From: Nitzschia sp. DOCU1
Taxonomy: Eukaryota > Bacillariophyta > Bacillariophyceae > Bacillariales > Bacillariaceae
Length of the DNA: 64,000 bases
Direction: 5' to 3'
NCBI GenBank assembly: GCA_951394045.1
Contig: OX595986.1
Location: forward strand, 62,001 to 126,000
Shown: positions 32,111 to 41,900 of the stretch, in pieces
How the letters are laid out: every line of letters begins with the position of its first letter
How positions within the stretch are numbered: position 1 is the stretch's first letter
Notes under the pieces: generated by a model
Database searches by the model: none
Told to the model about the DNA's origin: nothing
The model's input: the letters and a program-made list of their open reading frames with translations, nothing else
Program-made: the position numbers and the translations under genes

Positions 32111-35100
32111 CTAGTTCCAATCGTATTTGTTGTAGACGTATCCCAAGTCTTGACACGAACACTTGTTGTGGGCATGACACCACCGGTGCACAGCCTTGGC
32201 TATTGGCACTCCTGAAATTGGTCCACACGTCGAAAGCTTGTAGCGTCCTCCCTTGACGCGGCAAACCAAAGGGGGGTCGCCGTCAGTTAGATACCTCATG
32301 TTGGACCAGCCGTCATACAAATACGGCCCTGTCTGAGTAGTCCCCCCACTAAAAGGATTCTTGGTAATGTTGAGTCCTTCTGCCAAGACGTAGAGCTCGT
32401 CTTTAGTACAGCCCTTGAAAGATGGATCCGGATCTGCGCCATGCTTGCACTGCTCCAATACTAAACCGACGAGCAACGCATTTGCACCAATATCATGACG
32501 CTTCGGGGCGTACAGGTTTTGGGCTTCACGATCCATCAAGACACGAGGTCGGCGCGGACCTTGTAACCGTTCAATCAAGGTTGCCTTGGCCCCCGACTTG
32601 CTTAGTCCCCAGTGCACGCATTGCTGCTGCAGCGCTTGCGTCGTCCACTTGGAATAGTCCGCACCCGTGTCTGAATTCTGCGAGGATGCAGTTGCAGCAT
32701 TGACCACCAGAGCCCCTGGCGCCGCCACCGACGACTTATTTGAAGCTTTCAAGTACTTGTTTTCGGTCGGCACGGTTTTCTTGGTGGCGATTCCTTTCAG
32801 CTTGGCGTCCAAAACCGGCGGCTGCAGCATTCCATCGTTTTCTTTCTCTTCAACTACCACAATCCGACTCGCTTGCTGTTCTCGTTCTCGCGCCGCTGCC
32901 TTTCGCGTTTGCATGGCATCTTTGGCCAATCGAGAAAAATCAACCTGAGGCGGAATCTTCTTGACCAAATCCTTGAATTCTTGATAGCTATATTTCAAGC
33001 TATATTTCCCGCCCTGCGCTTCCTGCAACACTCGTGCCGCCCACCTCGCCAGCTCAAACATGGAGTTCTCTGGAGAGCTTGTTCGAAGAACATCAAAGCC
33101 TTCCGTCTCTAGGTTCTTGATGAGTTCATCCAGCTTTTCCCTCGAGACGTTGTGCTTCCGATGACCTATATAACCACCCGTCACTTGTTGCGTTTCTTCC
33201 TTGCCTTCAATAATGTAGGCCATGCGACAGTTTGAATAGCCAAAAACGTACTGGCCCCTGTACATGCGCTTTTTCTGACTTTCCCAGCGTCCATCGGACA
33301 CGCTGATGGCAATATCTTCAATACTCTTGCGTTCGACAAGCAGCGGACACAGCTTTTCGCCGGAAAAGAAGCAATAGTCACCAATCGATAATGTTCCCAC
33401 GAAGTAAGGCAAGCCCACCATATCCAGCTTGTTGCACATTTTATGCAAATTGTGTGCTTCACCGCCCCCTTCTTTCCGATCTACCGCCAAGCAGATCCCC
33501 TGATATTTTGCCTGGACTTGGTCCTTGTACAAGTTACTGGTTCGATAGTGCCCATTCGGTGCCGGAAAGAGGCGATTTCGAACATGCAGCGCCTTTCGGA
33601 ACCCCCGTCTGGTCAATTCCATGTGTGGTTTTCCCTTGACGCTGTGGCGTCGAAGATACGGCAGCTCGTGATCTTGAAGCACACTCGTCAATTTAACAAG
33701 CTGCAAAAATTCCGCATTACGGGTGGAGGCATCCAGATAGTGCGCCACGCCGTTGTCAGGATCTTCTCGTCGCGTCAATCGGTGGGGGCAAGTTTGTTTG
33801 AGACGTTCATCAATCATTGGGAACAAATCCGAAAAGGACAACCAGTAATCCTTTTCCGATAATAGTTGCTGTGCCGTTAATGATTGCTCACTATCGTCGT
33901 CGACTTGGTTGGACATGAGAGCATCAAAACTACCCCCAATCGCTTCGACTAGTTTGGGAGCAACAAAATCCAACATGGCCACCAATGCAGCTTCTGGTAT
34001 GGTGTAAAAAGTCCGTTGAGGACCCTGCCTGAAGGTATTCGTGATGGTATTTCCCGATGGAGCTACTCCAGGCGGTGTCTTGATACGATCCACATCTTGT
34101 TCGTCCAACAATTGTTTGAGTTCTTGGACTTTGGTATCGGACCACGTCACTCCTCCCCCAGGCAGTCGCCGTTGACAATATTCATCGGGTGATCGTATGG
34201 CGAATTCAACCTCGAGTGCCAAATGAACAATGCGAGACGCCATTCGATCGAGCCGTCGACAATTATAAGAATGATGTGTTAATTTCCGTGCCTCTTTCCA
34301 GAAGGCCAAACAATATTGAGCTCGAACGTCTGGATATGACTTGGTTTGATCCAACAATCGAGGATACGAAAGGAGTGGTCTAGACGTAGCAGCGGGGGGG
34401 AATGAGGATAACTCCCGAGATGCTGATGACGACGATGTCTTGAATGTTTCCGATGTGGAGTTACTTCCCGTTGCCGACGACACGGACGTTGTAGAACGCC
34501 GTAGATATGGATTCTTGATGGTAGGAGTAGTAGGAGTCCTGGACCAAGGCTGCTGTGACGAATGACCCGTAAACAAAGAAGTGGGCGTCGTTGTCGACGT
34601 CTTTTTATAAGGATTGCTGGATGAGAGCATTCCAGCAGTTGTAGGGGTAATGAGACGTCTGCTCGAGGTGGTGGTGACGGCGATGGTGCCACTAGCAGTC
34701 GTAGCCGAGCATTCTTGCCTTGGACAACGGAGATAAGGGTTCGAGGTTGGTGTCTTCTTGACGCTGCTCGTGAGTGTAGCAGTATTTTGAGATGCCGTCA
34801 TGAAAGCTTTCTGGGCCACTGCAGAAGCCTCTAGGCGAGACGCCTGAAGGGCCGCCTCTAACTCATGGTCGCAATTGTCATCGTCATCGAGTAATGAAAT
34901 TGTCACTGGATCCTTCAATGGCCTACTAGTAGCAGTAGCAACATGAGGCTGATGTGTGCTGTTGTTCCCACAGTCATACCCCGCTTGTTCCATGCCTTGA
35001 GGCGTTTTAGGATTGAGTTTGGTGAAAGTACCCGCCGTGTTCCAAATAAAATCATCGTCATCATCATCGGAATCAGATAGTGACGATGACAAGGATGTCT

Positions 35101-35806
35101 TTGCTGGCCGTTTGGCAGCAGCAAATACAGTCGTAGTTAAGCTAGAGGCTTTCAAAAGCTTGCGCTTCTTGTCATTGTTGCTTTGGCGGCTCTCTGAAGA
35201 AGGTGGGGTAGCCGATTCCCGCCCCGTCTGGCAGGTACTCGCTAGGGAAACCCCCAGTGGCACAGTTGGGGGTGGTTTCACATGTAGCACTTGGATTTCT
35301 ATATCATCATCGTCGGTGGCGGCATGGGCTGCCTGAAGGACGATGGGTGGTGTAGAAACTTCTGCCAAAGTAGAACCCAGTGGGGTATGATTCTCGGCAT
35401 TGTTTCTAGCAACCGAGGGTCCTGCTGCTAGTAGTAGACTAGCGCTGTTATCCAAAGAAGCGGTTGCGGTGGTAGCCTTTATTTTCTCCTGGACATTCTG
35501 CGGGGGCAACTTGTGGTTCGTCGGTCGCCATGAGAATTTCAGAGGAAATCTGGCGTTTGTATCGGCATTTCCGTTGTTACTATCATTCTCATCGTCTGAG
35601 AATTCGGCAATGCTGTCATTATCATCTTGATTATCGACCTTTGAAGGAAGCGCTGCAGCCTCTTCTGGTGATGGTGGCAACGAAGCTTTGTGCTGGTTCC
35701 TGGAACGAGCAGCCGCGCCGTCGTCCTTATCGTCGTCACTACTATCGCAGAGGGTGATAACTTCTTGATCACGAGGATGAGGATTCGGTGCTGATACCTT
35801 CTTCAT
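32111..35806 (-). CDS. MUS81: MUS81-like structure-specific endonuclease with UIM and SAP
   Basis: Single exon, 1231 residues from ATG 35806. The first 450 residues are low-complexity and acidic. They include a ubiquitin-interacting-motif-like helix near 315 (DHELEAALQASRLEASA). The ERCC4/XPF-family nuclease core lies at about 770-935: AVDRKEGGG, GDYCFF, then the active-site ERKSIED and SDGRWESQKKRM, as in MUS81 (GD...ERKxxxD). A SAP-type DNA-binding helix pair follows near 1050-1090 (WTTQALQQQCVHWGLSKSGAKA has the SAP pattern). The C-terminus carries a Cys/His-containing tail. MUS81 with an EME partner cuts branched recombination and replication intermediates in the nucleus. The long N-terminus, UIM and SAP differ from the standard layout, and no C-terminal HhH pair was seen. 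Confidence 0.8.
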   Translation of the reverse strand: MKKVSAPNPHPRDQEVITLCDSSDDDKDDGAAARSRNQHKASLPPSPEEAAALPSKVDNQDDNDSIAEFSDDENDSNNGNADTNARFPLKFSWRPTNHKLPPQNVQEKIKATTATASLDNSASLLLAAGPSVARNNAENHTPLGSTLAEVSTPPIVLQAAHAATDDDDIEIQVLHVKPPPTVPLGVSLASTCQTGRESATPPSSESRQSNNDKKRKLLKASSLTTTVFAAAKRPAKTSLSSSLSDSDDDDDDFIWNTAGTFTKLNPKTPQGMEQAGYDCGNNSTHQPHVATATSRPLKDPVTISLLDDDDNCDHELEAALQASRLEASAVAQKAFMTASQNTATLTSSVKKTPTSNPYLRCPRQECSATTASGTIAVTTTSSRRLITPTTAGMLSSSNPYKKTSTTTPTSLFTGHSSQQPWSRTPTTPTIKNPYLRRSTTSVSSATGSNSTSETFKTSSSSASRELSSFPPAATSRPLLSYPRLLDQTKSYPDVRAQYCLAFWKEARKLTHHSYNCRRLDRMASRIVHLALEVEFAIRSPDEYCQRRLPGGGVTWSDTKVQELKQLLDEQDVDRIKTPPGVAPSGNTITNTFRQGPQRTFYTIPEAALVAMLDFVAPKLVEAIGGSFDALMSNQVDDDSEQSLTAQQLLSEKDYWLSFSDLFPMIDERLKQTCPHRLTRREDPDNGVAHYLDASTRNAEFLQLVKLTSVLQDHELPYLRRHSVKGKPHMELTRRGFRKALHVRNRLFPAPNGHYRTSNLYKDQVQAKYQGICLAVDRKEGGGEAHNLHKMCNKLDMVGLPYFVGTLSIGDYCFFSGEKLCPLLVERKSIEDIAISVSDGRWESQKKRMYRGQYVFGYSNCRMAYIIEGKEETQQVTGGYIGHRKHNVSREKLDELIKNLETEGFDVLRTSSPENSMFELARWAARVLQEAQGGKYSLKYSYQEFKDLVKKIPPQVDFSRLAKDAMQTRKAAAREREQQASRIVVVEEKENDGMLQPPVLDAKLKGIATKKTVPTENKYLKASNKSSVAAPGALVVNAATASSQNSDTGADYSKWTTQALQQQCVHWGLSKSGAKATLIERLQGPRRPRVLMDREAQNLYAPKRHDIGANALLVGLVLEQCKHGADPDPSFKGCTKDELYVLAEGLNITKNPFSGGTTQTGPYLYDGWSNMRYLTDGDPPLVCRVKGGRYKLSTCGPISGVPIAKAVHRWCHAHNKCSCQDLGYVYNKYDWN

Positions 35807-36634
35807 TATAGGTGTATATTGTTGTGAAAGTCGTTTCGTTCTACATTGAAAGTAATGTTAATGTCAAGAATGGAGAAAGGAAGCAGTAGAGACGAGAGTG
35901 TCATTGGAATTCAAAGAGAAGAGTTCTGGTCAACAGACAGACGCCTTCATCGGTCGCCAGTCGAAAAAGGCCCAAAGCGAAATGACTCTTACATCGTAGG
36001 TTTTCAGCACTTTTCGAACTTCCTCAAAACAACGACCATGACACTATTTTGGAAACAAAGCTGCGGCAGCCCTTATTGCTTTCAGGCCTTAATTCATAGC
36101 TACGTGCGTTATTCGAAACATCCCTGAACATACTTGAGTGAGTGGGATTGTCCAAACCCGCCTACAGCAGTTCACCTCGGTTCGTGAAATTTATGATTTA
36201 TCGATTTCAGGACTCCACAAATCGAGACCCAAAAGAGCCCCAAAATCGACCCTTTTCTGGCGTCTAGCTTAAATGACCGGGTGGTCTCATAAACTTTGAC
36301 TCGCGGCCGTATTGAGGTTGTAATTGCAGGCGTTTTAGTCGCCGATAAGCCTTCCCACACCTACGGTCAAATTCGAGCGTTTTGGGGTTAGATCGAGCCA
36401 TGAACCGAATCATGATTCTGCAAGTTTCGTTGGCTACAGCGATCTTTGTCCCTTGCCAAGCATGGATTCATCCTTCTGGCAACTTATGAGGAATTACTGA
36501 CACCTGGCTAGCTAGAGAGTAGAGAAACAGTTGCGAAATTAATCGTGCTGGCTGTGAGTAGCTAGCTGCGTTGCATCGTTCTCGCATGATACACAACATT
36601 CATCGATCCTAACAACAACGTACTAGTCCTACTA
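35807..36634. other. intergenic, no gene seen
   Basis: 828 bp between two minus-strand genes. It includes the MUS81-like gene's 5' region and, from about 36556, sequence downstream of the SET gene that is copied again at 52126 onward. Confidence 0.5.
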
Positions 36635-38386
36635 TTACAAATCGGTTCTTGGCGACGTTTCCTTTTTGCGCATCATGTCTTCCTTATCGAACAGCGGTTC
36701 CGCATTCTTCCGTTTGAATTGATGATGATCACTCTCTAATTGGTCATCAGGTTCGGCTTGTTTGCTTCGTCGTCGAACTTTGGATCGCAACCAATTGGGT
36801 GGATACATATCCTCGGAAACTTCAATCATATGCCGAAAGGCCACGGGCAAGAATGAATCTGACTGATAGGTAGCTTCGACGAATTCAATGCCTTCTCTGG
36901 GAATGTCAGTGTAGATGTATTCAAATCGTCGAAAAATGTGGCAGGTGTATTCAATATTTTCGTTTTCATGATGATGGTCGACCAATTTGGCGGTATAAGT
37001 GATGGTGCTTCCATCGCCACCCTCCCGGGTCTCGCGTTCCAAGATGATACAGGGCAGCAAACAATTATTGTGCTCCGTTTGAGTATCCCACGATTGATAC
37101 TGAATCATGGCATACTCTTCCGCAAATTCATCTTCAATCCAATCTTGTTCAAATCGACACGCCGTCACGAGATTCGGAGGATAGGGCTCTTTATGTTGTT
37201 CGGTAATCGTTTTGAGAATTTCGTCGGCTTGCAGGGCATTGAATTCCGAAGCGGGAACGTAATTGTCGTCCAAACGCGGCCCGAGTAACTGATATCTCGT
37301 AACGTGTTTTTGCCAAGCGTCGACCCAAGAGGGACCATAATCCAAATACAATTCTTCACCCTCTTCTAAATCTCTGAGTGCGACCAAGTCCATGACCAAA
37401 CCTTTTCCATGTGTCGCGGCCACACGTTCGACGCTGTATCGAAACAGTTCAGGATGATGATATTGTTGTCGTCTTGCAAGTCCTTCATTCGAGGGCGCAT
37501 CTTGATGCCACACAACCTTGACGTTAGGAGTGCTGTGATGATTGACCAAATTCATCAGGGGCCCGTAGGGTAGCCAAAGTAAATCCGAATCGGGATGACC
37601 AAAACAATAATTTAACAAGAGCTGTTGTCGTCCGATATTATCCACGGGGGGGATTTCCAAGACACTGCGGTGAACGGGCACGGCCGGTGCCGACAAGACA
37701 ATGGAGCCCTTTTTCAGGGGTTGTCGGGTATAAACCCCTCGTCCCACATGCTCTAGTTCTGACTCGTGGTGCTCTTCTACCTTGTCGTCGACGCAAATCA
37801 TGGTCGAGTCCTGAGGATTAAAGGTTGATTTGATGTGTCGATATTCAGCCGCATCGAAGTCATCGTCGTAACATTCTGCAATCAGCTCTTCGCCTGGCAA
37901 AATATCTCGAACCGCTCGAAACATGGTGGTGGTGTAGTATGAAAAGGATCCTGCCTCGGGGTGTTTCGTGCGATCGATGCCATGACGATTGAATTCCATT
38001 TCGTTAATTTGTTCGACGTTGAAATTGACGCTAGTGCAGGGACAAATGGCCGAGATGCCCGGCGAGTACATGAACATGCCCCCGAGTGCTTCCAGCACAA
38101 GATTCTTATGCGCTTCCCCGCCCCACATGAATTCTCGCAACGGAGGATGAATTCCTTGGTCCTCTTCGTCGGTATTACTTTGCAGATCATAAATGGGAAC
38201 AAAGAGTTCACCAGGCAGATCCTCCCCGGCCTTGATTAGACGCCCCGTGTACATGCCCAGCCCATAACCATGTTCGGCTTCCTTTTTAACATGAGAGGGA
38301 CCCAGCCATAAACCGCAATCGGCAGTAGCACTAGTAGCCAAGACCAGCACTGCTGCTAGTAATGTTGTCGTCATTGCAAACGACAT
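36635..38386 (-). CDS. SET-domain-like protein with N-terminal signal peptide
   Basis: Single exon. The frame is open to 38497, but the first ATG is at 38386 (second at 38374), giving 583 residues. The start MTTTLLAAVLVLATSATA looks like a signal peptide or anchor. Two SET-like segments can be traced: residues about 30-190 (HGYGLGMYTGRLIKAGEDL ... ILPGEELIAECYDDDF) and about 210-370 (HVGRGVYTRQPLKKGSIVL, LLLNYCFGH, LMNLVNHHSTPNVKVVW, DLEEGEELYLDYG). The NHHSTPNV and EELYLDYG strings match the substrate/AdoMet core of SET methyltransferases. The C-terminal quarter is charged, with RRRSK and KRK. Export of a SET protein is unusual; it might act in the ER or a plastid-targeted route. Substrate unknown. 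Its 3' end has been duplicated at 52-55 kb. Confidence 0.78.
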   Translation of the reverse strand: MSFAMTTTLLAAVLVLATSATADCGLWLGPSHVKKEAEHGYGLGMYTGRLIKAGEDLPGELFVPIYDLQSNTDEEDQGIHPPLREFMWGGEAHKNLVLEALGGMFMYSPGISAICPCTSVNFNVEQINEMEFNRHGIDRTKHPEAGSFSYYTTTMFRAVRDILPGEELIAECYDDDFDAAEYRHIKSTFNPQDSTMICVDDKVEEHHESELEHVGRGVYTRQPLKKGSIVLSAPAVPVHRSVLEIPPVDNIGRQQLLLNYCFGHPDSDLLWLPYGPLMNLVNHHSTPNVKVVWHQDAPSNEGLARRQQYHHPELFRYSVERVAATHGKGLVMDLVALRDLEEGEELYLDYGPSWVDAWQKHVTRYQLLGPRLDDNYVPASEFNALQADEILKTITEQHKEPYPPNLVTACRFEQDWIEDEFAEEYAMIQYQSWDTQTEHNNCLLPCIILERETREGGDGSTITYTAKLVDHHHENENIEYTCHIFRRFEYIYTDIPREGIEFVEATYQSDSFLPVAFRHMIEVSEDMYPPNWLRSKVRRRSKQAEPDDQLESDHHQFKRKNAEPLFDKEDMMRKKETSPRTDL

Positions 38387-38907
38387 GGTCTGCTGGAAGT
38401 GGTGGCCGTGCTGTGGTGGTACGTCTACAATCTGCAATAAGAACCACACAACGATGCAACAAGGAACAATGACCGACCGTTTGAAGTCGGGGTGCAACGG
38501 CGTTCTTTATGATAGAGAGAGATAAAGACCGAAAAGCGAGCGCATCGAAAGAGCCAAGGGTCGTACAAATAGAGTATCGGTATCTTAGTGGGGTTAACTT
38601 TAGGCACGTGGAGTATGGGAGGTTTCGCGGGATTTCGGCGATGATTGACTCCTTGGACCACTCTTTAACATCGAAGGTAGGAAGGTACTGCTGTGATCAT
38701 TGTAGGTAGTAATAAGGGATAGTACCAGCACTGACTGTGTGTGGCCTCGAGGGAAGTAGTTGAGGCTTTCATCTACTACTAGGAAAGTAGTAGTAGCAGC
38801 TCCTGCTGTACTCCGGAGTAGTAGTATCAAGATGACAAACTATCAATTCTGCTGAGTACTAATAGTAGCAGCGATAATTTTGGATTACGAAGTATGGATG
38901 AAGACAA
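38387..38907. other. intergenic, no gene seen
   Basis: 521 bp between two minus-strand genes. It contains TAGTAGTAGCAG/CTACTACTAGG low-complexity sequence at about 38765-38875. No coding potential is visible beyond the upstream extension of the SET frame, which lacks an ATG. Confidence 0.5.
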
Positions 38908-41900
38908 TCAATCTTCTTTCTTGTCGCTTTCGGTTTCGCCCTCGATCATCAATGCATCCAAGGCGGCGGATGCCGCGGTGGCAACCTTTGCGCGTTCTGA
39001 TCCCATGGGCGACATGGTGCTGTAGCTAGCATTCAAAGACCTAAGACTAGACTGCAAGTTGCCCGACATATCCATCGCTCGCGCAGAGTAGTCTTTGCGG
39101 AGCATCCTCAGCCGTTCCTTCTGCTTGACGTTCCAACGGTCCCTGATCAAGTTGGCGGCATTGATGAAGCGGGCACGCGTCTTAAGCAACTGCATCTGTT
39201 CACGGACGGCGTCTCCTGATACAGGACTGGCGGTAGTAGCAATGCGCATGATACTGTGTGTGCGTTCCATTTTGTAGCCCATCAGACCTAGAGAGTACTT
39301 GGGAAAGAAGTCTTGAACACGCTTGCCCCTGATCATGCGAGAGAGCGAAGAGATTAGGCGACGCAAAACCCCAAAGTGACATATGCCAGGGGCTACGACG
39401 ACTTACATTTGATGGAACATAACACACATGGCCGTAAAACGTTGAAGCGATGCGATGCGCGACTCGTAGAGCTCCATGCTGAAATGCTGGCACTGTGCTT
39501 GTGCAAACGAGTTGATTCCAGGTGGAGCGGTAGCATACAACTCGGCGCCAAAGTATTCTTCCGTGCTGGGCTTGACTTCGAGCAGTCCCTGCTCATTGTG
39601 TTGAGTCGCATGGCGCAGACGACGAATCATATCGGAGCCTCGAAGGAGCATGATTCGTTCGAATTCCTTAAAGTCCAACTCTCCTGAGCCATCGACGTCG
39701 GCCTCCCTAAAGATGAGTTCAATGTCCGAGCGAGAAAGACCCTCGTGAACTCGATTATAAGCGACAACAAACTCTTCCAAGTCGATCGATCCGGATCCAT
39801 CCTTGTCGATCTCGGCAAAGATTTGATGAACCTGCGAAGACTTCTGTTTCTCTGCAATCATTGCCGCAAGAATAGCTTCTTCCGCAGAGGTTTCGTCGAA
39901 CTCTTCCTGGAAAAGGTCAAGCTCCATGGAAACATTCCGCTCAGACAAGGGCCCATTTTCCTCTGTCCCACTGCGACTGCCGTTGTCCGACATGGCCCTC
40001 TTGCTAACCGTTTGACGTTTCGACTGTTGCATTGACTGCTCTCTCATTCCAAGGTAAGCTCCTTTGAGACTGTGCGAGCTGCGGTCAAGCTTGGAGGACC
40101 CATCGTCGTCGCCACCAAACCAGGCAGAAAAACCCAGCCACTGGTTAATCGTGAACATCCAACGCCTCCAGATGGTCCATTCTTCCCATGTTTCCAAGGG
40201 ATTCAACTTAGAAGCGAGGGCCTTCTGCTTACGAAGATGCTCGTCGTCCATGATATCCAAAATTTGCTCGCAAAGGAACTTGGGTCGATAAGTGCTCAGC
40301 GCTATATCCATTTTAGTAAGACCGAGCTAAAAAAGAAAAGGGAGAAGTATAAGAAGATGTATGAACAATGAACGAAGAATTCGTCGCTAACGTGAACATA
40401 CCTTTGACGGGTTGTGGCCAATGGTGATCGACTCGCATGTTCCTCCCATACTCTGGATGCTGCTGGCCTGGTTCACGCTCAAGTTGACGGCGCATTCAGC
40501 GCTCGTCAAGGCCGTTAGACGCCCGTCGGGCCGTCCACAGACCAACAAACTACCACGCACGACGCGATGGGTGTGGCTTTGCGACGGAAAGTGAGTCAAC
40601 AAGTTATTCGATGGTCGTTCAGTCAGAAGGGCGACTTGATTCTTACCGATGGACCAAGTGATCGGCCGGATTTCCCGAAAGCACATTGAGACCGGCAATC
40701 GAGTAGGACCGAGCAAAAATCTTGGACAAGAAAGCTTCAATACTCTGTGCAACCCAAGGAATATCTCCCACAACAACAGTTCGCCCAGTCATTCTGTGTC
40801 TCAAATTTCGATTTTGAATTAGTCGGATGATGATAATGTTGATTTGCGGCAAAAAGAAGTAAATCAGGGCATCAAGGAACCGAGTGATATAGAAACCCCA
40901 GTGGCCATCAGCAAGGCCACAGGCGATTGCAATACCCGTCACAGCAGGATATCCCGACGTGACGGTACCGACAACATAAATGAAACTCATGATGTAGGCG
41001 CGAACATTTTCCAAGACATGGTCAGCCCAAAGGGATCCGGCTTCTTTCAGCTGTCGGGTGGCCTCGGTCTGGTGCTCTTTTCCGGAAACGTCTTTTCCAA
41101 CGATTCGTTCCAAAGCCAAGATGTTATCCTGGTTACATCGTTCCAAAACTCGGAGGTCGGGCTCGGTAACGACGGCGCCAGTCAAATCCCGAAAGACTTG
41201 CTTGCTGAGAATAACGAGGCAAATGTACTCGTAGATTTGAGTCAAGAGTTGGTGCGTGGCCGCTACACTCAACGAGCAAGGTTCAGCTGGACGAACGCCA
41301 ATGTCGGTAGTGAAGACGCGGCTTCCAAAAATATCCTTGTCGTCTTGGAACATCGCACGGAGTTGTTTGCCAATTTGGGAGTCCCATTCACTTGACACCA
41401 CAAAAATGTTTCGAGTCACACTCTGCAAAAGATTGGAAATGGCCAGCGGAGCAAAGGTTCCTCCACTGTGGCTTACAATGATGACAATCGTATGCTTCAA
41501 GTCCGGATTGTGATCCGACAGGGGGAATCCAATGCTGGGGACGCTCAACTTGAAACGGGAACGAGGAATACGGGTGAGCGTACCGAGCACTATCTTGCGG
41601 CTGTCTGCATTTCACCGGTACTTCTGCCAGCGCACTTACTTCTTGTCCCAACAATCCCAAGAGCTTATTCGAACTGATGGCTTGGATTGCCATCTTTGGG
41701 AAACTCTTGGAGAGATCCGACGCCAATTGCTCTGCCAACCACAACGAAACTTCGCACCCCGTCAACAAGATATCCACACCACCCTTTGATAATCCTGCCG
41801 CTTGTGCCGTCAATCGCTCCCGAAGTTTGCGACCCAAATTCCACGCGGTGAGTCGATTGAGACCTCCTTCCTTCCAATTCTCTTGGATACGATAGAGCGC

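Noticed and set aside
36170..36420. Possible transposon or conserved peptide in the 62-codon minus-strand frame
   Set aside because: No recognised transposase or reverse transcriptase motif, and no flanking repeats.
38387..38497. N-terminal extension of the SET protein with a second hydrophobic stretch
   Set aside because: The extension has no ATG; the ATG at 38386 begins a complete signal peptide.
41549..41639. Alternative 46-bp intron with exon 4 of the amidotransferase fusion starting at 41593
   Set aside because: It keeps frame, but all other introns here are 70 bp or more and the 91-bp choice has a better pyrimidine tract; noted as an alternative, not adopted.
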